A DNA stretch of 64,000 nucleotides from positions 186,001 through 250,000 of the forward strand of contig JAUYRN010000027.1 of the NCBI GenBank assembly GCA_030696775.1, read 5' to 3'. Below, one piece after another: positions 1 through 7,173 of the stretch. The stretch's first letter is position 1; every line of letters starts with the position of its first letter. The stretch comes from Sulfuricurvum sp. GTDB taxonomy: Bacteria > Campylobacterota > Campylobacteria > Campylobacterales > Sulfurimonadaceae. Below the pieces are notes generated by a model. That model saw nothing but the letters and a program-made list of their open reading frames with translations. It did not search any database and had not been told where the DNA came from. A program made the position numbers and the translations under genes.

Positions 1-174
1 CTTTTGGTGGGTATTTTATTACTAAGTACATTTTTAAAAGGGCAATTGATAAGTGATTATTTTATGGGTTTAAAAGAAGTTCAGTTTAAATACCGAGTCA
101 TACCAACGCTTTGGTTAATACTTATTCTCTCTTTGATCGCGGTGGCGTATTATTTACCCCCATCCACGCTCTAA
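1..174 (+). CDS. C-terminal end of a CoxIV/NorF-like membrane protein (partial)
   Basis: Frame 1 is open from the first base to a TAA at 172-174 and gives 57 residues. It has two hydrophobic segments separated by a short polar stretch with the pattern LISDYFMGLKEVQ, which resembles the prokaryotic cytochrome c oxidase subunit IV / NorF family, where a helix is followed by an aspartate and an FM-L motif. The 5' part lies outside the window, so the length and the associated oxidase or NO reductase cannot be seen. The family assignment rests on this short tail only. Confidence 0.5.
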   Translation, partial: LLVGILLLSTFLKGQLISDYFMGLKEVQFKYRVIPTLWLILILSLIAVAYYLPPSTL

Positions 175-230
175 TCTGCTCATCCTCAACGCCTAAAAAA
201 TTGTATAATACTGCTAAAGAAGGATAATAG

Positions 231-644
231 ATGCATTTTTCAAAAACCGCCGAATACGCCATTCGCGTCCTTACCTACCTTCATCGCCATAATGAAACCA
301 CTCATTCGGTTAACGAACTTCATCAAGCATTAAATCTACCCTATAAATACCTTACTAAAATGGTGACCGATCTCGTCAAAAAAGGGTTAGTAAACTCCTC
401 TCGTGGTCGTGAAGGCGGAATTAACTTGGCAAAAGCTGCCGATTTCATCCATTTATCTGACATATTAGAAGCGATTGGTGAGCCTCTCGAATCGGATCGA
501 TGTATTTTGGGATTTGAAAAATGTGATGCGTCCAACCCTTGCGCGTTACACGGTCAATGGGCCCCTCCAAAAGCGATGATTGAAGAGATGCTTACCGTTA
601 CAACATTGGCTTCACTATTGCAAGATCAAGAGACTAAATTATAA
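231..644 (+). CDS. Rrf2-family transcriptional regulator with Fe-S-type cysteines
   Basis: A 137-residue protein of typical Rrf2 length. The N-terminal winged helix (MHFSKTAEYAIRVL and a recognition helix near residues 28-50) is characteristic. Cys91, Cys98 and Cys104 form the C-x6-C-x5-C triad that binds an iron-sulfur cluster in the NsrR/IscR/RsrR branches, so the protein probably senses NO, redox state or Fe-S supply. An AGAAGGA ribosome binding site at 218-224 and a TATAAT at 204-209 support the start. The target is not shown; the upstream CoxIV/NorF-like gene and the nitrogen-oxide genes further on make an NsrR-like role plausible but unproven. Confidence 0.85.
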   Translation: MHFSKTAEYAIRVLTYLHRHNETTHSVNELHQALNLPYKYLTKMVTDLVKKGLVNSSRGREGGINLAKAADFIHLSDILEAIGEPLESDRCILGFEKCDASNPCALHGQWAPPKAMIEEMLTVTTLASLLQDQETKL

Positions 645-764
645 TACCAAACTAGAACCGTGTTCGAATCTGGTGACGATTTACGGCATAGAGTAATCGC
701 CATGTAATCGTTTTCATCCATAATTATGATAGTCAATGGTGCAAGGCCATACCAAGGAGCGACT

Positions 765-2600
765 ATGCTGGATCAATTTGTGATGGAATCTGCACTCGGA
801 GATATCGAAATCCTCCGAAAATATCTACTGGCAGCACGCGATGAAGTGAATAGTGAGTACCCAAGGTCACAGAGCTTATTGAATCTAAATCAGTATATGC
901 TCTTACGAAAAAAAGATCAAACCCAACTGCAAGAAAAACTTTTTTCGCTCTCACTTTCCTCACTTGGGAGATCATTTGCCCATGTTGCCGCAAGCGTTGA
1001 TAGCCTTTATGATCAACTTAGCAGTTCACTGGGACGTGAACAAATCAGTCCAGAGCTCATGGCAGAATTTCATCATCTTTCAATCACAGAGGCGATTACA
1101 ATCGCGTCAAAAAACAGCAAAGCCATTTTTGGAGGAAAAGCAAGCTCCAAGCTCAGTCACCAAATTACCACCGTAATGGTAACCCTTCCATCCAATGCGG
1201 CAGAAAACAACGGTCTTTTAATCCATCAACTCGCAGAAGCCGGAGTGAGTGTATTTCGGATCAATACGGCGCATGATTCGATTCAGGTATGGCAAGCGAT
1301 GGCGGATGTGATCATCTCAATCAATGAGAATCTTCAGCCATCTGAAAAGATCAAAATTTTTGTCGATCTCGCCGGTCCAAAAATTAGAACCGGAAAAATA
1401 AGTGAAGTTGAAATCCCTCTTGAAATCGGCAGTAACAAACAAGAAAAAGAAATTTTCATTTATCACGGCGATACTGCTACAAAGGTAGAATGTACTGATG
1501 AAGTCACAATGGAAAAGATTTCCGCTCAAATAGCAGTCGATGGGAAATTTTTCAAAAAACTCAGGCTTAATAAGTCAATAAAAATCGTTGATGTAAACCA
1601 GAAAAAAGCGATCATTTCGTTGAGTCATATTGATGAAACATATGCACGCGGAATCATTAATAAAAAAGTTTTTATCGATAAAAAAACCAAACTCAGATGC
1701 GACGGTCATGAGGGTAAAGTGTACAATATCCAAAATCAAAAAGATCCTATACGCCTTTTTATCGGGGATCTTCTCATCATCACCGGAAATGAGATCGAAG
1801 GGAAATCTGCACAACTGGATGAAAACAAAAATCTGATTCCAGCCCTTATCAGCTGTACCGTCAAAGGGATAATCCGCACGATCCAAGCGGGGGAAAAAGT
1901 TTTCATAGATGATGGAAAAATAGGCTTAAGTGTTATCGAGAATCAAGGTGACGCGATACTCTGCCGTGTTGATATTTCAAAAGCGGGAGGGACTTTGCTA
2001 AAAGAAGAAAAAGGGATTAATTTTCCGGATACCAATATTCAAATTTCGGCACTAACCGAAGTCGACAATGCCAATGCCCTTGCAGTTCTCGATTTTGCCG
2101 ATAGTCTGAGTCTCTCCTTTTGCCAAAGCAGTGCGGATATTCATGATCTTCAAATGCTTCTTGCCAAAAACAATCGCACCGATGTCGGTATAATTGCCAA
2201 AATAGAAACCCGACAGGCAATCACTAATACACCTGAAATTATCAAACAACTCCTCACCTGGGAAAAAAGCGGTGTCATGATCGCTCGCGGGGATTTGGCT
2301 ATCGAGGTTGGGTTTGAGAATATGGCATATATTCAAGAAGCCCTCCTCGATATTTGTGATGCGGCTCATTTACCTGTTATTTGGGCAACACAGGTGTTGG
2401 AAAGCAAGATGAAAAACAATCTTCCCAGTCGTGCCGAAGTGACCGACGCGGCGATGGCAGGGCGTGCGGAGTGCGTGATGCTCAACAAGGGAGCGTTTGC
2501 AATCGATACCATCGATGTACTCAAACGCATTCTCCATGATATGCACACGGTATCCAAAAAAAATCGACAACTTTTAAAAAAAGAGACACTTTGGAATTAA
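765..2600 (+). CDS. pyk: Pyruvate kinase-like protein with N-terminal extension
   Basis: About 611 residues. The barrel carries pyruvate-kinase signatures: KIFVDLAGPKIRTG, the IAKIET substrate motif, MIARGDLAIE, and a C-terminal ATQVLES / PSRAEVTDAAMAG / MLNKG run. About 140 residues with no obvious motif precede the barrel, and the usual C-terminal allosteric domain is absent: the protein ends shortly after the barrel. I chose ATG 765 because an AAGGAG lies five bases before it; an upstream in-frame ATG at 726 has no such site. The gene ends ten bases into the longest version of the following FAD oxidoreductase frame, so the two are probably co-transcribed. The reaction would be PEP plus ADP to pyruvate plus ATP in the cytoplasm; activity of this variant is inferred. 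Confidence 0.8.
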   Translation: MLDQFVMESALGDIEILRKYLLAARDEVNSEYPRSQSLLNLNQYMLLRKKDQTQLQEKLFSLSLSSLGRSFAHVAASVDSLYDQLSSSLGREQISPELMAEFHHLSITEAITIASKNSKAIFGGKASSKLSHQITTVMVTLPSNAAENNGLLIHQLAEAGVSVFRINTAHDSIQVWQAMADVIISINENLQPSEKIKIFVDLAGPKIRTGKISEVEIPLEIGSNKQEKEIFIYHGDTATKVECTDEVTMEKISAQIAVDGKFFKKLRLNKSIKIVDVNQKKAIISLSHIDETYARGIINKKVFIDKKTKLRCDGHEGKVYNIQNQKDPIRLFIGDLLIITGNEIEGKSAQLDENKNLIPALISCTVKGIIRTIQAGEKVFIDDGKIGLSVIENQGDAILCRVDISKAGGTLLKEEKGINFPDTNIQISALTEVDNANALAVLDFADSLSLSFCQSSADIHDLQMLLAKNNRTDVGIIAKIETRQAITNTPEIIKQLLTWEKSGVMIARGDLAIEVGFENMAYIQEALLDICDAAHLPVIWATQVLESKMKNNLPSRAEVTDAAMAGRAECVMLNKGAFAIDTIDVLKRILHDMHTVSKKNRQLLKKETLWN

Positions 2601-2608
2601 AACTAGAA

Positions 2609-3964
2609 ATGATAACGTGTGATGTCCTGATTATCGGCGGTGGTCCCGCAGGCGGTGTTGTAGCAATGACCGCAAAAAATAACTATCCTGACAAAGAAAT
2701 TTTAGTCATTCGCGAATATGAGCAACAACTCGTCCCTTGCGCTATCCCTTACATTTTCGGACCGACGCTGGGAAGCAGTGAAAAAAATATTTCCTCCTGC
2801 GAGCAAGGGATGAAGATGGGGATCAAAGGACTCATAGGAAAAGTCGAAAAAGTAGATATTAAAGAAAAAACAGCCTACAGCGATCATCATGCGATTACGT
2901 TTGATAAATTGATATTTGCAACAGGTTCAACACCCTTTGTCCATTCCGCCCTTGAAAGTGCCACCCATTTAAAGGGGGTTTTTACAATCCCTAAAAATAA
3001 AATCCTGATTGATGAGCTCAAAACGTATATCGAAGATAAGCAGACGATCACCATTGTAGGGAGTGGATTCATCGGAATCGAAATGGGGATGGAACTCGCC
3101 TTGTCCGGTAAAAAAGTGACCATTATCGGGGGAAGCACCCAAGTCCTTAAAGCCGCTTTTGACGTAGAACTTGCACACGAAGCGGAAGCCATTATTCGTA
3201 ATGCAGGAATCGCTCTCGAGATGGGAGATTATGTCGATACCATCGTAGACAATGGCGAACGAGCTACGGGTGTTCAACTGTGCAGTGGCAGAGTGATTGA
3301 CTCAGAAGTGATCATTCTTGCAACGGGCTACAAACCCAACACATCTTTGGCTCATGATGCAGGATTGAAGCTGGCACGATACGGCGGTATTTGGGTCGAT
3401 GAGTATATGCGCACGGCGAACAAGGATATTTTTGCGGTCGGTGACTGTGCTGCTAGACGCGAGTTCATCACCCGTGAACCTTCTAAAGTGATGCTCGCCT
3501 CCACTTCAGCAGCGGAAGGTCGTACGGCTGGAAATTCGCTTTATAAGCTTGAGTATCTAAAAGGCTTTAATGGCACGATTGCGATCTTTTCGACCGTTAT
3601 TGGTGATACCGTATTCTCATCTGCCGGATTGACGGAAGATCAGGCAAAATGTGCCTGTATTGATATTGTCACCGGAACATTTCAGGGGATGAATCGTCAC
3701 CCTGCTTCGATTCCGGGCGCAACGAAACAATCGGTTAAACTCGTCGCTATGCGTCACAGCGGTCAGATTATCGGCGGGCAAATCATCGGAGGAGTTGAGA
3801 GTGGAGAGATGATCAATCTCATCGGTTTGGTGATCGAATCTAAGATGACGGTCTTTTCGCTTCTGTCCCTGCAAATCGCAACCCAGCCACTGCTGACTTC
3901 CGCGCCAACATCGTATCCTCTCGTAAAAGCTGCCGAAAACGTCAACTTAGCAATGCAGCTGTAA
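2609..3964 (+). CDS. FAD/NAD(P)-dependent oxidoreductase of the NADH oxidase / CoA-disulfide reductase class
   Basis: About 451 residues with a two-dinucleotide-binding layout: FAD motif DVLIIGGGPAGG at residues 5-16, an NAD(P) motif IVGSGFIGIEMG near 150-162, and the second FAD motif DIFAVGDCA near 277-285. A single cysteine in LVPCAIPY near residue 44 occupies the place of the redox-active Cys of NADH oxidases, NADH peroxidases and CoA-disulfide reductases, so flavin-linked reduction of oxygen, peroxide or a disulfide is likely; the substrate cannot be told. A TTG at 2591, inside the end of pyk, is an alternative start; neither start has a strong ribosome binding site. Close linkage to pyk suggests coordinated expression. 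Confidence 0.85.
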   Translation: MITCDVLIIGGGPAGGVVAMTAKNNYPDKEILVIREYEQQLVPCAIPYIFGPTLGSSEKNISSCEQGMKMGIKGLIGKVEKVDIKEKTAYSDHHAITFDKLIFATGSTPFVHSALESATHLKGVFTIPKNKILIDELKTYIEDKQTITIVGSGFIGIEMGMELALSGKKVTIIGGSTQVLKAAFDVELAHEAEAIIRNAGIALEMGDYVDTIVDNGERATGVQLCSGRVIDSEVIILATGYKPNTSLAHDAGLKLARYGGIWVDEYMRTANKDIFAVGDCAARREFITREPSKVMLASTSAAEGRTAGNSLYKLEYLKGFNGTIAIFSTVIGDTVFSSAGLTEDQAKCACIDIVTGTFQGMNRHPASIPGATKQSVKLVAMRHSGQIIGGQIIGGVESGEMINLIGLVIESKMTVFSLLSLQIATQPLLTSAPTSYPLVKAAENVNLAMQL

Positions 3965-4002
3965 ACTATGATTGTATTTGATTGAAAGCCAAAGGTAGCT
4001 GT

Positions 4003-4782
4003 ATGGAAAAAAAAGAGCTGAGCATTGAAGAACTCAAACAAATCGCCGATGCTTCACTTCTAGTAGGTAAGACGATGCTGGAATCCGGGGCTGAAATATG
4101 TATTGTAGAAGAGACACTGTCCAGACTTGTACAGACTTTTGGCTGCGATAAGGTAAATCTCTCTGTTTTACCGCAGACCATTGCCATGACACTAGTCAGC
4201 GGGAATGAATTTCGTACCAAAATGGTCCACATAGGGACGCTTAAACCCGATATGCAAAGACTGTCCGAGATTTATAAGCTGACAAAAAATGTATGTTCTG
4301 CGTGCAGTCCTGTGGATGTATTAAAGCAGACTAAAGCCCTAATCTCGCAAAATCAGCAATTTACCGGGTATCAAAAGGTTTTTGCAGCTGCTCTCGCTTG
4401 TGCCTCATTTGCAGCACTTTTTAAAGGAACGACAGCAGAATTTGCAACAGCTTTTATCGCTACATTCTTGGCTGCGTCACTCAGAAAAACATTAGACGCT
4501 AAAGAGTTCAATCCTCTCCTGAGTATAACCCTGGCATCTCTGCTGGCTACAGTCTGTGTTGGACTTTTTTCATCTCTTGGCGTGTTGGAGGACACGAACA
4601 TCGCATTGGCTTCTTCGGTATTGTTTCTAGTACCCGGAGTACAGCTTATAAACACGTTTGAGGACATCATAAAAGGACATTATCTAAGTGGACTAGCAAG
4701 AGGTCTGCATGGACTTTTGATCTCGTTTGCAATCGTTTTTGGCATTGCACTTGGATTAAAACTACTAGGAAGCATCGTATGA
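4003..4782 (+). CDS. yjjP: YjjP/ThrE-family exporter subunit (DUF1212)
   Basis: 259 residues, close to E. coli YjjP. The N-terminal soluble half contains the family pattern around LLVGKTMLESGAEICIVEETL, followed by about five hydrophobic segments in the C-terminal half. This family supplies the larger subunit of a split ThrE-type exporter; E. coli YjjPB has been linked to dicarboxylate (succinate) export and fused ThrE to threonine/serine export. AAGGTAG before ATG 4003 favours this start over a TTG 21 bases upstream. The last codons overlap the start of the partner gene by four bases (ATGA). The true substrate here is unknown. Confidence 0.85.
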   Translation: MEKKELSIEELKQIADASLLVGKTMLESGAEICIVEETLSRLVQTFGCDKVNLSVLPQTIAMTLVSGNEFRTKMVHIGTLKPDMQRLSEIYKLTKNVCSACSPVDVLKQTKALISQNQQFTGYQKVFAAALACASFAALFKGTTAEFATAFIATFLAASLRKTLDAKEFNPLLSITLASLLATVCVGLFSSLGVLEDTNIALASSVLFLVPGVQLINTFEDIIKGHYLSGLARGLHGLLISFAIVFGIALGLKLLGSIV

Positions 4783-5216
4783 TTATTCCCTATGAAGCAT
4801 TGTTCGCAGCATTGGCGGCACTGGGATTCGCCGTTATCTTTAACGTACCCAAAAGATTTCTCATTTTTGTAGCCATCACCGCGATAATCGGCTTTGCCGT
4901 AAAAAGTGTGCTGGTACAAAACGGTATCGGTGTTGAGTTAGCCACCTTGCTTGGTGCGATAGTTATCGGTTCAATCGGAAAAGTTTTTGCGAATATTTAT
5001 AAAGAGCCGCATCAAATCATCACCATTGCATCCGTTATCCCGATGGTTCCCGGGATTTTTGCATTTAAAACTATTATTGCATTACTCGATTTTGTTTCCG
5101 CACCGGTTCCTTCGTATGAACTTTTGGCACAGGCAACTTTTTATGCCGCTAAAACAGGCTTTATTTTAGCCGCTATCGCATTGGGAGTTGCAGCTCCTTC
5201 GCTTTTAAAAAAATAA
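4779..5216 (+). CDS. yjjB: YjjB/ThrE-family exporter subunit (DUF3815)
   Basis: 145 residues, almost entirely hydrophobic with four or five predicted membrane segments, matching the small YjjB subunit. The central PEPHQIITIASVIPMVPG-like region (here KEPHQIITIASVIPMVPG) is characteristic of the family. It is translationally coupled to the upstream yjjP through an ATGA overlap, as expected for subunits of one inner-membrane exporter. No terminator is obvious after the TAA; the next gene is convergent. Confidence 0.85.
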   Translation: MIIPYEALFAALAALGFAVIFNVPKRFLIFVAITAIIGFAVKSVLVQNGIGVELATLLGAIVIGSIGKVFANIYKEPHQIITIASVIPMVPGIFAFKTIIALLDFVSAPVPSYELLAQATFYAAKTGFILAAIALGVAAPSLLKK

Positions 5217-5250
5217 TATGACTAAAGAGATTTAAAAAATTTACTCGTAT

Positions 5251-5694
5251 TTATAGCAGTGTTCGAATGTTCATCGCAACCCATAATATAGAAAGGTTGA
5301 GGATAAAAATAGCCAACGATCCTCCGCGAGAAAGAAGTTTCTGTCGTAAAGAACGTGTTTTTAGATGCGTAGAAAATGCAATATATAAATGGACAAACGT
5401 AGCCAAACTCAACATCAAAACCATTACTATTTTAGCTGTAAAATAAGTCGAAAGTTCACTGTCGTCGTTCCCAATCAATGAAAACAACTCATAATGTTCT
5501 CCCAACAAAATTCCGGTTGCAATCAAGATAATGAGCCATACCGTCTCGAAATAACCATAAAAAGGACCTATTGCCCCATATACTGCGTCTTGTGTCGATT
5601 TATCTTTTAAAAAAACTCCCAATCCAAACAACACAATACTTCCGCCAATCCATGCACACGCAGCGAGAATATGAATGTATAAAATCCAAGGCAC
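5251..5694 (-). CDS. CopD-like four-helix membrane protein
   Basis: 147 residues with four predicted transmembrane helices. Histidines in the first helix (WILYIHILAACAWIGGS) and in HLYIAFSTH match the pattern of CopD-domain and related haem- or copper-binding membrane proteins. An AAAGGAG lies just before ATG 5694, which fixes the start. It stands alone, convergent with yjjB and divergent from the following remnant. Copper uptake, haem binding or a HemJ-like role are all possible; I can support only the fold class. Confidence 0.55.
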   Translation of the reverse strand: MPWILYIHILAACAWIGGSIVLFGLGVFLKDKSTQDAVYGAIGPFYGYFETVWLIILIATGILLGEHYELFSLIGNDDSELSTYFTAKIVMVLMLSLATFVHLYIAFSTHLKTRSLRQKLLSRGGSLAIFILNLSILWVAMNIRTLL

Positions 5695-5731
5695 ATTGGC
5701 TCCTTTAAAAGTTAAGAGATTATAGGGACTA

Positions 5732-6070
5732 ATGCCTCAAAATACATTGATGCCTATCAAGAGCCCTTATATCAACAATGTTATTTCTTCTATAATTTCC
5801 GACATTTATAACCCTCTCACAATGCCTCCGAAACTGCTAAAAGCACATGAAGCCCTCGACAAAGCAGTGGATAAGCTGTATCGCAAAGAAGGGTTTAAAA
5901 GTGATACGGAACGGGTGGCGCATTTGTTTGAACTGAATCGTGGGTTGACTAGTTTGGTGGGGGAAGATGAGAAAAAGGCCAAGAGAGTAAAAAAGTTACA
6001 ATATGTCATATTTATTGTTGTTTTTGATGTGTTAGATAGAATAAAGAAAAAGTTTAGGAATATCAGATGA
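5732..6070 (+). pseudogene. Remnant of the C-terminus of a large DNA methyltransferase (MmeI/YeeA type)
   Basis: The open frame encodes 112 residues. From residue 25 to about 76 it reads IYNPLTMPPKLLKAHEALDK and then AVDKLYRKEGF and ERVAHLFELN, which I recognise as the extreme C-terminal domain of type IIG/MmeI-like and YeeA-like DNA methyltransferases, proteins usually over 900 residues. The 24 residues before it are unrelated-looking and no methyltransferase core lies upstream, where CopD is encoded on the other strand. The stop overlaps the start of the ORF6N gene by four bases. I read this as the leftover of a deleted restriction-modification locus. Confidence 0.6.
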
Positions 6071-7023
6071 ATGAGCTAACCACCTCCATCGACGACAGCA
6101 TCAAAACCAAAATCTATACTATTCGCGGATTGCAGGTGATGTTGGATAGAGATTTGGCAGAGCTTTATGAGGTAGAGACTAAAAATCTCAATAGAGCAGT
6201 AAATAGAAATAGTGACCGATTCCCACCAACCTTTATGTTTCAGCTGATCGAAGAAGAACATCAAAGTTTGAGGTCACAAATTGTGACCTCAAGTTCAAGT
6301 GACTCTTTAAGGTTCCAAATTGGCACCTTAGACGATGAAGATTCTTTAAGGTCGCATAATGCGACCTTAGAAAATGGCAGAGGTAAACATAGAAAATATT
6401 TGCCCTACGTGTTTACAGAACAAGGGGTAGCCATGCTCTCGGCGGTACTGCGAAGCCAGAGTGCAGTACAAATGAGTATCCACATCATCAATGCTTTTGT
6501 CGAGATGCGAAGATTTATCTCAAACAATGCGTTGATTTTTCAAAGACTCGATTCATTGGAGCAAAAACAGTTCAAAACAGATGATAAAATAGAAGCGATA
6601 CTGAGTGCCATCGAAGACAAGACGATAAAACCGAAACAAGGAATTTTTTACGATGGGCAGGTTTATGATGCGTATATATTTGTCTCTGATTTGATAAAAA
6701 GTGCCAATGAAAGCATTGTATTGATTGATAACTACATCGATGACACCGTTTTGACGTTGCTTTCTAAACGAGAGCCAAACGTTAAAACCATTATTTACAC
6801 TAAAAATATCACTAAACAGCTAGACCTGGATTTACAGAAGCACAATGCGCAATATCCAAATATAGAGCTAAAAAAGTTTGATTCTTCGCACGATAGGTTT
6901 TTGATAATTGATGGCAAAGAAGTTTACCATATCGGTGCGAGTCTCAAAGATTTGGGTAAAAAGTGGTTTGCGTTTTCGAAGTTTGATGTGGGTGCATTGG
7001 ATATTTTAGGAAAATTGAAATAA
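6067..7023 (+). CDS. ORF6N (KilA-N-related) domain protein
   Basis: 318 residues. Residues 10-70 carry the ORF6N signature (IYTIRGLQVMLDRDLAELYEV, shortened here to its core LDRDLAELYEV, then RNSDRFPPTFMFQL), and PYVFTEQGVAMLSAVLRS follows near 118-135. Between them is a 39-base, 13-residue unit repeated three times. The C-terminal half (DGQVYDAYIFVSDLI, HDRFLIIDG, GASLKDLG) resembles a phospholipase-D-like fold with one HxK/D-type motif. ORF6N proteins are common in phages and beside restriction-modification genes, and this one is coupled to a methyltransferase remnant. DNA binding is expected from the family; its role is unknown. Confidence 0.8.
   Translation: MNELTTSIDDSIKTKIYTIRGLQVMLDRDLAELYEVETKNLNRAVNRNSDRFPPTFMFQLIEEEHQSLRSQIVTSSSSDSLRFQIGTLDDEDSLRSHNATLENGRGKHRKYLPYVFTEQGVAMLSAVLRSQSAVQMSIHIINAFVEMRRFISNNALIFQRLDSLEQKQFKTDDKIEAILSAIEDKTIKPKQGIFYDGQVYDAYIFVSDLIKSANESIVLIDNYIDDTVLTLLSKREPNVKTIIYTKNITKQLDLDLQKHNAQYPNIELKKFDSSHDRFLIIDGKEVYHIGASLKDLGKKWFAFSKFDVGALDILGKLK
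6261..6377 (+). repeat. Three 39-bp tandem units, each containing a palindrome, inside the ORF6N gene
   Basis: Near-perfect palindromes are centred at 6280, 6319 and 6358, exactly 39 bases apart. Arms are 6268-6279/6281-6292 (12 bp, perfect), 6308-6318/6320-6330 (11 bp, one mismatch) and 6347-6357/6359-6369 (11 bp, perfect), each with a single central A. The frame is kept and gives SLRSQIVTS, SLRFQIGTL and SLRSHNATL in successive 13-residue units. Arm sequences differ between units while the palindromic pairing is conserved. Confidence 0.85.
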
Positions 7024-7078
7024 AAGATAACAGATCAATTTGTCACATTGTTATTCATTACTTTCTTATTCGACATTA

Positions 7079-7120
7079 TTGACTTACATCAATAGTTCTC
7101 TCCGTAAATTCAACTAAAAT
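7079..7120 (+). promoter_or_regulatory. Crp/Fnr-type promoter of the nitrite reductase gene
   Basis: TTGACTTACATCAA at 7079-7092 fits TTGA-N6-TCAA. A -10-like TAAAAT sits at 7115-7120, its last base 34.5 from the box centre, the spacing of a class II activator site near -41.5. Confidence 0.75.
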
Positions 7121-7143
7121 ACGGCAAACTAAATCGGGGTTCT

Positions 7144-7173
7144 ATGAACTTTTTGTGTAAGAAAAAAGCATGA
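7144..7173 (+). CDS. Possible nine-residue leader peptide coupled to the nitrite reductase
   Basis: ATG at 7144 opens a ten-codon frame (MNFLCKKKA) whose TGA at 7171-7173 overlaps the downstream ATG at 7170 by four bases. A GGGG lies six bases upstream. The downstream gene has only a weak ribosome binding site of its own, so coupling is possible. Such short frames also arise by chance. Confidence 0.25.
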   Translation: MNFLCKKKA

